A DNA stretch of 64,000 nt from Parvibaculum sp. (lineage in GTDB: Bacteria > Pseudomonadota > Alphaproteobacteria > Parvibaculales > Parvibaculaceae): positions 1,046,764-1,110,763 of the forward strand of contig JAEPQD010000001.1 in the NCBI GenBank assembly GCA_017642695.1. The letters run 5' to 3'. Below the pieces are notes generated by a model. The model did no database searches, was not told where the DNA came from, and worked only from the letters and a program-made list of their open reading frames with translations. The number at the start of each line of letters is the position of its first letter. The stretch's first letter is position 1. Position numbers and translations under genes: made by a program. Shown here one piece after another: positions 57,211 to 64,000 of this stretch.

Positions 57211-57708
57211 TCAGCCGCGCTTGAAGCGGTCCGGGTCCTTCGCGATCAGCGCCTCGAGCTGGGGCATACCCTTCTGCAGACCGGAGCGGAGCTGGCGGGT
57301 GACGAGCCAGCCGAGCGGGAAGATCGCCTTCGCCTTGCCCCACCAGCGCAGCTCTGAGCCGCCCGGTGCGGCGACCACGCGATAGTCCTCCGCGCCCGCC
57401 TTGATCGGCAGCGGGCTCCGCTCGAAGCGGAAGGCCATGCGCTGGCCTTCTTCCCAGGCATAGAAAGTCTCCTCGATGGCGGCGCCACCGGCTTCGACCG
57501 TGCGCGTCGTGCCCGGTCCGAAAGGTTCGGGACTTGTCCAGGTCACCTTCGTGAGCGGCAGCCATTCGGTCCAGGCCTTGCCGTCCAGTAGCGCCGCCCA
57601 GACGACTTCCGGCGGAAAGGGAAAGCGGTGGGAAGCGTCGGGCGGCGTCGTGTCCGCCGCCAGGAATTCCTCGCTCACCTTCTCGTGCTGCTTCAGTTGC
57701 CGTGCCAT
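57211..57708 (-). CDS. SRPBCC-family protein
   Basis: 165 residues in the START/Bet v 1-like fold. It starts with FPFPPEVVWAALLDGKAWTEWLP, followed by GPGTTRTVEAGGAAIEETFY and FRFERSPLPIKAGAEDYRVV, and a C-terminal helix (GWLVTRQLRSGLQKGMPQLE). Members bind small hydrophobic ligands or act as cyclases or aromatase-type enzymes. The exact function is unknown. It is the first chromosomal gene right of the island and is followed 47 bases upstream by an SDR gene on the same strand, probably an operon. Confidence 0.75.
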   Translation of the reverse strand: MARQLKQHEKVSEEFLAADTTPPDASHRFPFPPEVVWAALLDGKAWTEWLPLTKVTWTSPEPFGPGTTRTVEAGGAAIEETFYAWEEGQRMAFRFERSPLPIKAGAEDYRVVAAPGGSELRWWGKAKAIFPLGWLVTRQLRSGLQKGMPQLEALIAKDPDRFKRG

Positions 57709-57755
57709 GTCACCTCTCGTTTCCGGTTCGGTTGGTTCGATTGCGTTTGCCGCGT

Positions 57756-58592
57756 TTAGAGAATGTAGCCGTCGCCAGTCGCGCGCACCGTAATGTCGCC
57801 GAGCGAGACGCCCCAGGGCTGGTCGATCGCCGTGATGACGGCATCGGCGATATAGCCCGGATCGAGCGCGGCATAGGCAGCACTATCGGGGTCGACGCGC
57901 TCGTCCTGGATCTGGCCCTCCATGATGGCCATCATCGTGCCGAGATAGATCTGGGCGTTCTGGCCGAGAATGCCGGTGATCGCCTCCGGGTTCATCACGC
58001 CTGCGCCGAGCCCCGTCCCCGGTACGCCCGTCGGCTTCACGATCGTCACCTTGATCTTGCCCGCCGCCTCGACGCGGAGCGATTCAGAGAGGAAGTTCAC
58101 GGCCGATTTCGTGGCGCCATAGACCGCGGCACCGAGTACCGGATGGTTGCCGTAGATCGAGGAGATGTTGATCACATGGCCGCGGCCCTGCGCGATCATC
58201 GGATCGTAGGCGGCGATGATCCCGTGCATCACGCCCTTGATGTTGATGTCGATGCACTTGCTCCAGGCGCTCGTTGCCGCCTCGTGATCCGAGAAGAAGG
58301 CGAGCGGCATGATGCCCGCATTGTTGATCATCACGTCGATGGCGCCGTGGCTATCGACGGCGTGGCCGACAAGCGCCTTCATGGCCGCGAGATCGGTCAC
58401 ATCGGTCTTCTGCGCCGATGCCGTTCCGCCCGCATTCGTCACGAGCTGCACCGTCTCGCTGAGCCCTTCCTCGTTGATGTCGCCGCAGACGACGTTGGCG
58501 CCGCGCGCGGCCGCCTTGAGCGCGATCAACCGTCCGAAGCCGCCGCCCGCGCCGGTGATGACGATGGTCTTGCCCGTCACATGGTCCGTCAT
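57756..58592 (-). CDS. Short-chain dehydrogenase/reductase
   Basis: 278 residues. The NAD(P) motif TGAGGGFG appears in KTIVITGAGGGFGRLIALKA, followed by NNAG in VMINNAGIMPLAFF. The catalytic set is Ser in NISSIYGNHPVLG, with Tyr and Lys in AAVYGATKSAVNFL. The substrate is unknown. The operon-like arrangement with the GFA and SRPBCC genes suggests oxidation or reduction of a hydrophobic compound. Confidence 0.85.
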   Translation of the reverse strand: MTDHVTGKTIVITGAGGGFGRLIALKAAARGANVVCGDINEEGLSETVQLVTNAGGTASAQKTDVTDLAAMKALVGHAVDSHGAIDVMINNAGIMPLAFFSDHEAATSAWSKCIDINIKGVMHGIIAAYDPMIAQGRGHVINISSIYGNHPVLGAAVYGATKSAVNFLSESLRVEAAGKIKVTIVKPTGVPGTGLGAGVMNPEAITGILGQNAQIYLGTMMAIMEGQIQDERVDPDSAAYAALDPGYIADAVITAIDQPWGVSLGDITVRATGDGYIL

Positions 58593-58602
58593 ACGAGCTG
58601 CC

Positions 58603-59010
58603 TCAGCCCGGATTCTTCGGAAAGCGCGCGCCTTCGACCATAGGCTTCACCCAGCTCTGCGCGCTGTCGCACCAGACTTCGCCACCCGGCGCGAGGCCCG
58701 ATGTATCGTCCAGCGTCCCCGCCTTGATGATCGCGATGCCGGGATTGGCCGAGAGCCGTGAGAAGATCGGCGTGCCGCATGTAGCGCAGAACTCCCGGTC
58801 CACCGTGTTGCCGCTGTCGGCCTTGTCGTGAAACACCTTGAGCTCACCCTTCGTCGTGACGGCATCCGCAGGTACGACGACATTCACCGAAAAGGCGGCA
58901 CCGCTTTGACGCTGGCAGTTCTTGCAGTGGCAGATCATGGTGGCGAGCGGCGCGGCATTGCTCTCGTATGAGAATTGCCCGCAGAGGCAGCGTCCCTGAA
59001 GCTCCGGCAT
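58603..59010 (-). CDS. GFA-family (glutathione-dependent formaldehyde-activating-like) protein
   Basis: 135 residues from ATG at 59010, with GGAGGACATC upstream. The zinc ligands of the family are present: GRCLCGQFSYES, then ICHCKNCQRQSGAAFS and REFCATCGTPIFSRL. GFA proteins bind zinc and are named after glutathione-dependent formaldehyde activation, but many have other or unknown roles. The longer frame (to 59103) has no ribosome site. Confidence 0.85.
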   Translation of the reverse strand: MPELQGRCLCGQFSYESNAAPLATMICHCKNCQRQSGAAFSVNVVVPADAVTTKGELKVFHDKADSGNTVDREFCATCGTPIFSRLSANPGIAIIKAGTLDDTSGLAPGGEVWCDSAQSWVKPMVEGARFPKNPG

Positions 59011-59089
59011 GATGTCCTCCTCCGGTTGCGGCTTGTTTCTTCTCGCAAGTTCACAACGGCAGGGGCGCGCCCGTACAGTAAAAAGAAAC

Positions 59090-59120
59090 GCCGCCTTCAC
59101 CACTATCGGGGGAAGGCGGC
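59090..59120 (-). terminator. Rho-independent terminator of the sulfatase gene
   Basis: On the minus strand a 9-bp stem (GCCGCCTTC with GAAGGCGGC) is followed by GTTTCTTTTTA, 32 bases beyond the sulfatase stop codon at 59152. Confidence 0.8.
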
Positions 59121-59151
59121 TGTTGACGTACCGGCACGCTACGGAAAGGCG

Positions 59152-60804
59152 TCAGCCTGGCCAGTAGATATATTCGTCCTCTGGCGTCGCTTCTTCCTCG
59201 AGCGTCTTGTCGATCGTCACCGGCATTTCGGCGACGGCCGGGAAGAGCGGCTCGCGCTGCGTTGCGTTATGCGCTTCGACCAGCGCCTTCAGCTCCGCGA
59301 CTTTCTCCGGATTTTCCTCCGCGAGATTGACCTGCTCGGTCGGGTCTTCGTTCAGGTTGTAGAGCCAGGTCTTGTTCGGCCGCTTGGCGAATTGCAGCTT
59401 CCAGCCGTCGAGGCGCACAGCCTGATAGTGCCCGTCGCGCCAGAAGATCGGCCGTGCGGGTGCCGCCGCCTCGTCCATCCCGGTGACATAGGGCAGGATG
59501 TCGATGCCGTCGATCACCCGGTCGCCCGGCAACGGCGCGCCCGCCGCAGCGACGATGGTCGGGAAGAGGTCGAGATGTGCAACCGGCATCTTGCGTTCCG
59601 TCCCCGGCTCGATCTTGCCGGGCCAGCGCACGAACAGCGGCACGCGGATGCCACCTTCGAAATAGGTGAGCTTCCAGCCGCGATAGGGCTTGTTCACATC
59701 GGGAATGCCGATATAGCCGGGCCCGCCATTGTCGCTCGAGAAGATCACGATGGTGTTGTCGTCGAGCCCGTTTTCCTTCAGCGCCTCCATGACGCGGCCG
59801 ACACTCCGGTCGAGCGCGCGGATCATCGCCGCATAGACGCGCTCGCGCTCGTTCTCGATATGCGACAGCGCATCGTAATCCGCCTTCGAGGCCTGCAGCG
59901 GCGTATGCACGGCCCAATGCGCGAGATAGAGGAAGAACGGGCGGTTCCTGTTCGCCTCGATCGCCTTTACCGCCTCATCCGTGTAGTAGTCGGTGAGATA
60001 GCCCTTCGGCTCGAACCACTCACTGCCATTGTAGGACGTCGCATACTGCATCCGCGCCCAGAGGAACTGGTCGATCGGATCGAAAGGCAGTTTCGCATTC
60101 ACGACCTCGGGGCTGTCTTCGGGCAGGAAGAGCCCACTCTCCAGCATCACGCTTTCATCGAAGCCCTGTGCGTTGGGGATGAACTCCGGCGCATTGCCCA
60201 GATGCCACTTCCCGATATGCATCGTGTGATAACCCTTGGGCTTGAGCGCTTCTGCAAGGGTGATCTCCTCGCCGGGCAGGCCCTGTTCGCGGAAGGGCGG
60301 TGCCTTGTCGGCAGCTTCCTGGTCGACGAGCAGTTCGTGAGGCCGGGTGCCGTCGTTGTAGAACAGGTCCACGATGCGGGTCATGCCGGGCGGTGTCGGG
60401 GTGAACTCGAAGCCCGTCCGAGTGCCGTAGCGCCCGGTCATGATCATGGCGCGCGAGGGCGCGCAGGCGGCCGTTCCCGAATAGGCGGTGGAGAAGTTCG
60501 CTCCGTCCCGCGCCAGCGCGTCGATATGGGGCGTCTCGATAAGGCCGCCGCCGTAGTAGCTGATGTCGTTGAAGCCGAGATCGTCGGCGAGGATCACCAC
60601 GATATTGGGCGGGCGCTGACCCTCCGGTGCAGTCTCCGGCCCCTTCTCCCACACGACCTCGCGGTTTGGCGCAACCGGCGTCGCGTCGCGGGCGCGGATA
60701 GCGACCGCATAGAGAATGAGCTCCTTGCGGAAGGCATAAGCCGTGCCCGCCACCGTCACGAGCGCCACCACGGCCGCCAGCGACCAGATCTGCCACTTCT
60801 TCAT
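59152..60804 (-). CDS. Arylsulfatase-family enzyme, membrane-anchored or secreted
   Basis: 550 residues from ATG at 60804, with GGGGTGG upstream; an ATG at 60816 is also possible. The N-terminal hydrophobic segment (WSLAAVVALVTVAGTAYAF) is a signal or anchor. The sulfatase signature CAPSRAMIMTGRYG carries the Cys that is converted to formylglycine. Metal ligands lie in IVVILADDLGFND and IVIFSSDNGGPGY. GYHTMHIGKWHLG is also typical. It should hydrolyse sulfate esters outside the cytoplasm. Upstream of the chosen start the open frame is only a shadow of the gene on the other strand. Confidence 0.85.
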   Translation of the reverse strand: MKKWQIWSLAAVVALVTVAGTAYAFRKELILYAVAIRARDATPVAPNREVVWEKGPETAPEGQRPPNIVVILADDLGFNDISYYGGGLIETPHIDALARDGANFSTAYSGTAACAPSRAMIMTGRYGTRTGFEFTPTPPGMTRIVDLFYNDGTRPHELLVDQEAADKAPPFREQGLPGEEITLAEALKPKGYHTMHIGKWHLGNAPEFIPNAQGFDESVMLESGLFLPEDSPEVVNAKLPFDPIDQFLWARMQYATSYNGSEWFEPKGYLTDYYTDEAVKAIEANRNRPFFLYLAHWAVHTPLQASKADYDALSHIENERERVYAAMIRALDRSVGRVMEALKENGLDDNTIVIFSSDNGGPGYIGIPDVNKPYRGWKLTYFEGGIRVPLFVRWPGKIEPGTERKMPVAHLDLFPTIVAAAGAPLPGDRVIDGIDILPYVTGMDEAAAPARPIFWRDGHYQAVRLDGWKLQFAKRPNKTWLYNLNEDPTEQVNLAEENPEKVAELKALVEAHNATQREPLFPAVAEMPVTIDKTLEEEATPEDEYIYWPG

Positions 60805-61044
60805 CTGCCACCCCATGCCTGAACTATTGGCACAATTAATGACATAATTTGAAGCACCGCGAAAGCACTCCTGCCGCAGCGGGAAGGCGGGTCCGGCAGA
60901 TAAGGCGCAACCGGCTGTTCGTGGCTGAACGGCTTTCCCGCCTCTCGCAAGTTCCGTAATGGCACCGATAAGGCTATCTTCAGCGGCAGGAAAAACCCGC
61001 CTCGTCCGGCAGGCGGCATGAACAGGCATTTGGGAGACGTCCGC

Positions 61045-62022
61045 ATGAAGACGCGCATCACGGAACTTTTCGGCATCCAGCACCCGATCATTCAGGGCGG
61101 TATGCATTTCGTCGGCCTCGCCGAAATGGCGGCCGCCGTGTCCAATGCGGGCGGCCTCGGCATCATCACGGGCCTGACCCAGACGACACCCGAAGCCCTC
61201 GCGAAGGAAATCGCGAAATGCAACGACATGACCGACAAGCCCTTCGGCGTGAACCTCACCTTCCTGCCGGGCTTCGCGAACCCGCCTTACCCCGAATACA
61301 TCCAGGCGATCATCGAGGGTGGCGTGAAGATCGTGGAAACGGCGGGCCGCAGCCCGGAAGCCTACATGCCGCCGATGAAGGAAGCGGGCATCAAGGTCAT
61401 CCACAAATGCACGTCGGTGCGCCATTCGCTGAAGGCCGAGCGCATCGGCTGCGATGCGGTCAGCGTCGACGGCTTCGAATGCGGTGGCCATCCGGGCGAG
61501 GACGACATCCCGAACATGATCCTGCTGCCCCGTGCGGCGGAAGAACTGAAGATCCCCTTCGTCGCGTCCGGCGGCATGGGCACCGCCTCGCAGCTCGTTG
61601 CCGCGCTTGCGCTCGGCGCCGACGGCATCAACATGGGCACGCGCTTCATTGCGACGAAGGAAGCACCCGTCCATGAGAATGTGAAGAAGGCGCTCATCGC
61701 GGCGAGCGAGCTCGACACTCGTCTTATCATGCGCCCGCTCAGAAACACCGAGCGCGTGCTCGCGAACCCGGCGGTCGAAAAGATCGTCGAGATCGAGCGC
61801 GAGAAGGGCGCGAGCCTCGGCATCGAGGACATCCGCGAACTGGTCGGCGGTGTCTATCCGCGCGTCATGCAGGAAGGTGACATGGATGCGGGTGCGTGGA
61901 GCTGCGGCATGGTGGCCGGCCTGATCCACGACGTGCCGACCTGCAAGGAACTGATTGACCGCTTGATGTCGGAAGCCGAAACCATCATCCGCAAGCGGCT
62001 CGAAGGTCTCCTTGCCGCCTGA
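61045..62022 (+). CDS. Nitronate monooxygenase (NPD family)
   Basis: 325 residues from ATG at 61045, with GGGAGA upstream. The FMN-binding TIM barrel shows IQHPIIQGGMHFVGLAEMAA, then GFECGGHPGEDD and PFVASGGMGTASQLVAALAL and GADGINMGTRFIATKEAP. These match the 2-nitropropane dioxygenase/nitronate monooxygenase family, whose members oxidise nitronates with FMN and O2; some members act on other substrates. It is divergent from the sulfatase and followed by a small membrane protein. Confidence 0.85.
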   Translation: MKTRITELFGIQHPIIQGGMHFVGLAEMAAAVSNAGGLGIITGLTQTTPEALAKEIAKCNDMTDKPFGVNLTFLPGFANPPYPEYIQAIIEGGVKIVETAGRSPEAYMPPMKEAGIKVIHKCTSVRHSLKAERIGCDAVSVDGFECGGHPGEDDIPNMILLPRAAEELKIPFVASGGMGTASQLVAALALGADGINMGTRFIATKEAPVHENVKKALIAASELDTRLIMRPLRNTERVLANPAVEKIVEIEREKGASLGIEDIRELVGGVYPRVMQEGDMDAGAWSCGMVAGLIHDVPTCKELIDRLMSEAETIIRKRLEGLLAA

Positions 62023-62036
62023 GTGGCTGAAGGAGA

Positions 62037-62249
62037 ATGGCCTGGCGTGTTACTTCTGGCCGCATCGCCGCGCATGTTGCGACATGCGCGGCGGGCGCGG
62101 CGATCGTCACCGGAGCGGAGGCGCTGCTGCGCCTAGCGGGCGTTCCGCTTCCTTTCGACGCTGAATGGCTCTGGATCGACTTCCTTGGTATCGCGCTCGT
62201 CATCGGTGTCGTCACTGCGTCCTTTTTCTACAAGGACGTCGAGGGCTGA
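62037..62249 (+). CDS. Small two-helix membrane protein
   Basis: 70 residues with two hydrophobic helices (VATCAAGAAIVTGAEALLRL and LWIDFLGIALVIGVVTASFF). AAGGAGA precedes the ATG, and the gene is 14 bases after the nitronate monooxygenase stop, so they are co-transcribed. It is convergent with the flavin monooxygenase gene, four bases away. Function unknown. Confidence 0.65.
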   Translation: MAWRVTSGRIAAHVATCAAGAAIVTGAEALLRLAGVPLPFDAEWLWIDFLGIALVIGVVTASFFYKDVEG

Positions 62250-62253
62250 CTTC

Positions 62254-63711
62254 TCACGCCATCTCGAAATCGTCCCAGCGCGGTTCCTTCATGTCGGCCT
62301 CGAACTTTTCGAAGGTGAAGGGCCATGAGGCGATGTTGCCGTGCTTGTCGATATACCAGCTCTTGCAGCCGGTCGCCCATACCGTGCCGGGCAGCGCCGC
62401 GCGTACTTCCTCGTTGAAGCGCTCGGCTGCCTGTTTTTTCGGTACGATCTCGGTCAGATTTCCGTCGCGAAGCTTCTCGATCAGCCGGAGCGCATAGCCG
62501 AACTGCCGCTCTGCCGTCAGCAGCCAGGAGAAATTGCCGATGGGGCTGTTCGGCCCGCCGATCATGAACCAGTTGGGAAAGCCCGGAACGGTGACCGCGA
62601 GATAGCCGCGGTTGCCTTCCGCCCAGACCTCGTCGAGCGTGCGTCCGTCCTGTCCCCTCACCCGCATCGGCCGCATCAACTGATGCGTGTTGAAGCCGGT
62701 CGCATAGACGAGCACGTCGAGTTCGTGCAGCCGCCCATCCTTCGTGCGGATGCCCTTCGCCTCGATCCGCTCGATGGGCTCGGTCACGAGTTCGGCGTCC
62801 GGATGCTGGATCGCGTCGTAGAAGTTCTCCGACAGGATCAGCCGCTTGCAGCCCACCGCATAGTCGGGCGTCAGCTTCGCACGAAGCTCGGGGTCGCGCA
62901 CCTTCGTCTCGAGATGCTCCTTGCAGACCTCCACGAGCTTCTCATAGGCGCGTGGATTTGCGCCGACGATGGCGGCGGCGAACTTCGAATTGTTCTCGTG
63001 CGAGATGCGTTCATATTCCGATTGCAGGAGTTCCGGCTTCTCGCGGAAGAGCGCCTTCTGCTCCTCCGGGATCGGTCCCTGGGGCAGCGGTGCGATCCAT
63101 TGTGCGGTCCGCTGGAAAAGCGAGTAGTGCGCGACCTTGCCCGCCAGCGCCCCGGTGATCTGTGTCGCCGTCGAGCCCGTGCCGATCACGCCGACGCGTT
63201 TGCCTTCGAGTTCCAGTCCGTCCTTCCAGCGCGAGGTGTGGAAAGCCTCGCCCTCGAAATCCTCGCGTCCCGGAATGTCCGGATAGGTCGGGTGATGCAG
63301 CACGCCCGTTGCCGTCAGAACGGCGTCGAATTGGCCTTGCGGTCCGCTCGTCGTTTCGACCTCCCACTTGCCGTCGCGGTAGTCCGCGCGCACGACTTCC
63401 TCGCCGTAGCGAACGGAGCGTTCGACATCGTGCTTCGCCGCGACGTCCTTCAGGTAGTCGAGGATTTCCGGTCCCGGCGCACAGACATGGCTCCATTCCG
63501 GGTTCGGCGCAAAGGAATAGCGATAGCCATGCGAGGGCACGTCGCAGGTAACGCCCGGATACCGGTTGTCGCGCCAGGTGCCGCCCAGTGTCTCCGCCTT
63601 CTCGTAGATCGTGACGTCGTCGAAGCCCGCCTCGCGCAGCTTGATAAGCGCCATCATGCCGGACGCGCCGGCGCCTACCACCGCGATCCTCAGCTCCCTC
63701 GCACTCGTCAT
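62254..63711 (-). CDS. Flavin-containing (Baeyer-Villiger-type) monooxygenase
   Basis: 485 residues from ATG at 63711, with GGAGAGGCG upstream; the longer frame has no support. The FAD motif is RIAVVGAGASGMMALIKLRE, followed by ETLGGTWRDNRYPGVTCDVP, as in Baeyer-Villiger enzymes. The NADPH motif is KRVGVIGTGSTATQITGALA, and the C-terminal VLVYATGFNTH is the conserved ATG motif. It should oxygenate ketones or heteroatoms with NADPH and O2. The substrate is unknown. Confidence 0.85.
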   Translation of the reverse strand: MTSARELRIAVVGAGASGMMALIKLREAGFDDVTIYEKAETLGGTWRDNRYPGVTCDVPSHGYRYSFAPNPEWSHVCAPGPEILDYLKDVAAKHDVERSVRYGEEVVRADYRDGKWEVETTSGPQGQFDAVLTATGVLHHPTYPDIPGREDFEGEAFHTSRWKDGLELEGKRVGVIGTGSTATQITGALAGKVAHYSLFQRTAQWIAPLPQGPIPEEQKALFREKPELLQSEYERISHENNSKFAAAIVGANPRAYEKLVEVCKEHLETKVRDPELRAKLTPDYAVGCKRLILSENFYDAIQHPDAELVTEPIERIEAKGIRTKDGRLHELDVLVYATGFNTHQLMRPMRVRGQDGRTLDEVWAEGNRGYLAVTVPGFPNWFMIGGPNSPIGNFSWLLTAERQFGYALRLIEKLRDGNLTEIVPKKQAAERFNEEVRAALPGTVWATGCKSWYIDKHGNIASWPFTFEKFEADMKEPRWDDFEMA

Positions 63712-63733
63712 CGCCTCTCCTCCGCGTTGTCGG

Positions 63734-64000
63734 TCACTCGGGCAGCAGGTCGAGCGCCCCCGTATCGAGCACATGGTCTGCGCCGCCGCGCAACATCTGG
63801 AAGAACATGTTGTCGCCCCGTTCCGTGCGTTCCACAATCATCGAGGCGGTAAAGGCCATGTTGAAGAGCGAGAAACTGTAAAGCGCATAGTGCTTCATCA
63901 TCTCCTCGCGGGAATAGCCGCTGACGCCGAGCTCCTTCAGCCTGCGATGATAGGTCGTGAGGAGCTCATGCTCATGGGCATTCCGTTCCTCCCGCTTCAG
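63734..64000 (-). CDS. C-terminal part of a phosphotransferase-like protein
   Basis: The frame runs off the right edge; 88 residues to the stop at 63734 are visible. LLTTYHRRLKELGVSGYSREEMMKHY is the C-terminal pattern seen in aminoglycoside/ecdysteroid-kinase-like phosphotransferases, where YHxxLxxxGVxxYS is common. The catalytic part would lie beyond the window. It ends 22 bases before the monooxygenase gene on the same strand, so the two may be co-transcribed. Confidence 0.5.
   Translation of the reverse strand: MKREERNAHEHELLTTYHRRLKELGVSGYSREEMMKHYALYSFSLFNMAFTASMIVERTERGDNMFFQMLRGGADHVLDTGALDLLPE

Noticed and set aside
60817..61929. Upstream extension of the sulfatase frame
   Set aside because: It is antisense to the nitronate monooxygenase gene; the sulfatase has its own start with a ribosome site at 60804.
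62341..63852. 503-residue plus-strand frame
   Set aside because: It is the shadow of the flavin monooxygenase, whose FAD and NADPH motifs are clear on the minus strand.

Overview
The window looks like alphaproteobacterial DNA with high GC. The right 7 kb (57.2-64 kb) is ordinary chromosome: an SRPBCC protein, a short-chain dehydrogenase, a GFA-family protein, a sulfatase, a nitronate monooxygenase, a flavin monooxygenase and the end of a phosphotransferase-like gene. This set fits a Parvibaculum-like or related Hyphomicrobiales genome, but the genus is only inferred.

Everything left of about 57.18 kb appears to be an integrated mobile island. Its right edge is marked by a P4-type tyrosine integrase (55.8-57.0 kb) next to the 3' half of a tRNA-Arg(ACG) gene including CCA (57136-57180). 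The left edge lies outside the window. Backbone genes for transfer and maintenance are spread through it: two VirD4/TraG-like ATPases (0.06-1.2 and 38.3-40.5 kb), a ParB-like protein (1.6-3.5 kb), a helicase-like ATPase, an XRE regulator, a RuvC-like nuclease and a DUF3768 protein (16-19 kb), two lipoproteins and a membrane protein (19-21 kb), an AlpA-like regulator and a replication-relaxation family protein (37-43 kb). A 31-bp conserved motif upstream of three backbone genes suggests shared regulation.

The cargo lies between backbone blocks. From 4 to 13 kb there is an amino-acid permease and a copper-resistance set (small secreted Cys/His/Met-rich proteins, a CsoR repressor with its operator, a DUF2231 membrane protein, CopA and CopB), with several gene relics. 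From 13.9 to 15.9 kb there is a large serine recombinase bounded by short inverted repeats. From 43 to 55 kb there are two heavy-metal RND systems, CusBA-like and CzcCBA-like.

Two cargo modules stand out. Module 1 (21.2-30 kb) reads as a peptide natural-product cluster. It holds two radical-SAM/SPASM enzymes, an aldo/keto reductase interrupted by a stop codon, a CHAT/caspase-like protein, a zinc-ribbon protein, two small peptide genes (52 and 53 codons) and a PP-loop ATPase with an N-terminal beta-grasp-like domain. A divergent extra seryl-tRNA synthetase could be a self-resistance copy or a biosynthetic enzyme. A 27-bp palindromic repeat flanks the module together with a short tyrosine recombinase.

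Module 2 (31-37 kb) is the best candidate for an undescribed system. A 4'-phosphopantetheinyl transferase is followed by an acyl-carrier-like protein, an XRE regulator, an ImmA/IrrE metallopeptidase whose C-terminus looks like the papain inhibitor chagasin, a cytosolic papain-like peptidase, a thymidylate-synthase-like enzyme and a MazG pyrophosphohydrolase. A convergent gene belongs to the 5-hydroxymethyl-dU kinase helical-domain / thymine-pyrophosphorylase family known from hypermodified phage DNA. The operon from the carrier protein onward has a sigma70-type promoter covered by two matched operators. My inference is a protease-gated, carrier-protein-dependent nucleotide or DNA-base modification (defence) system.
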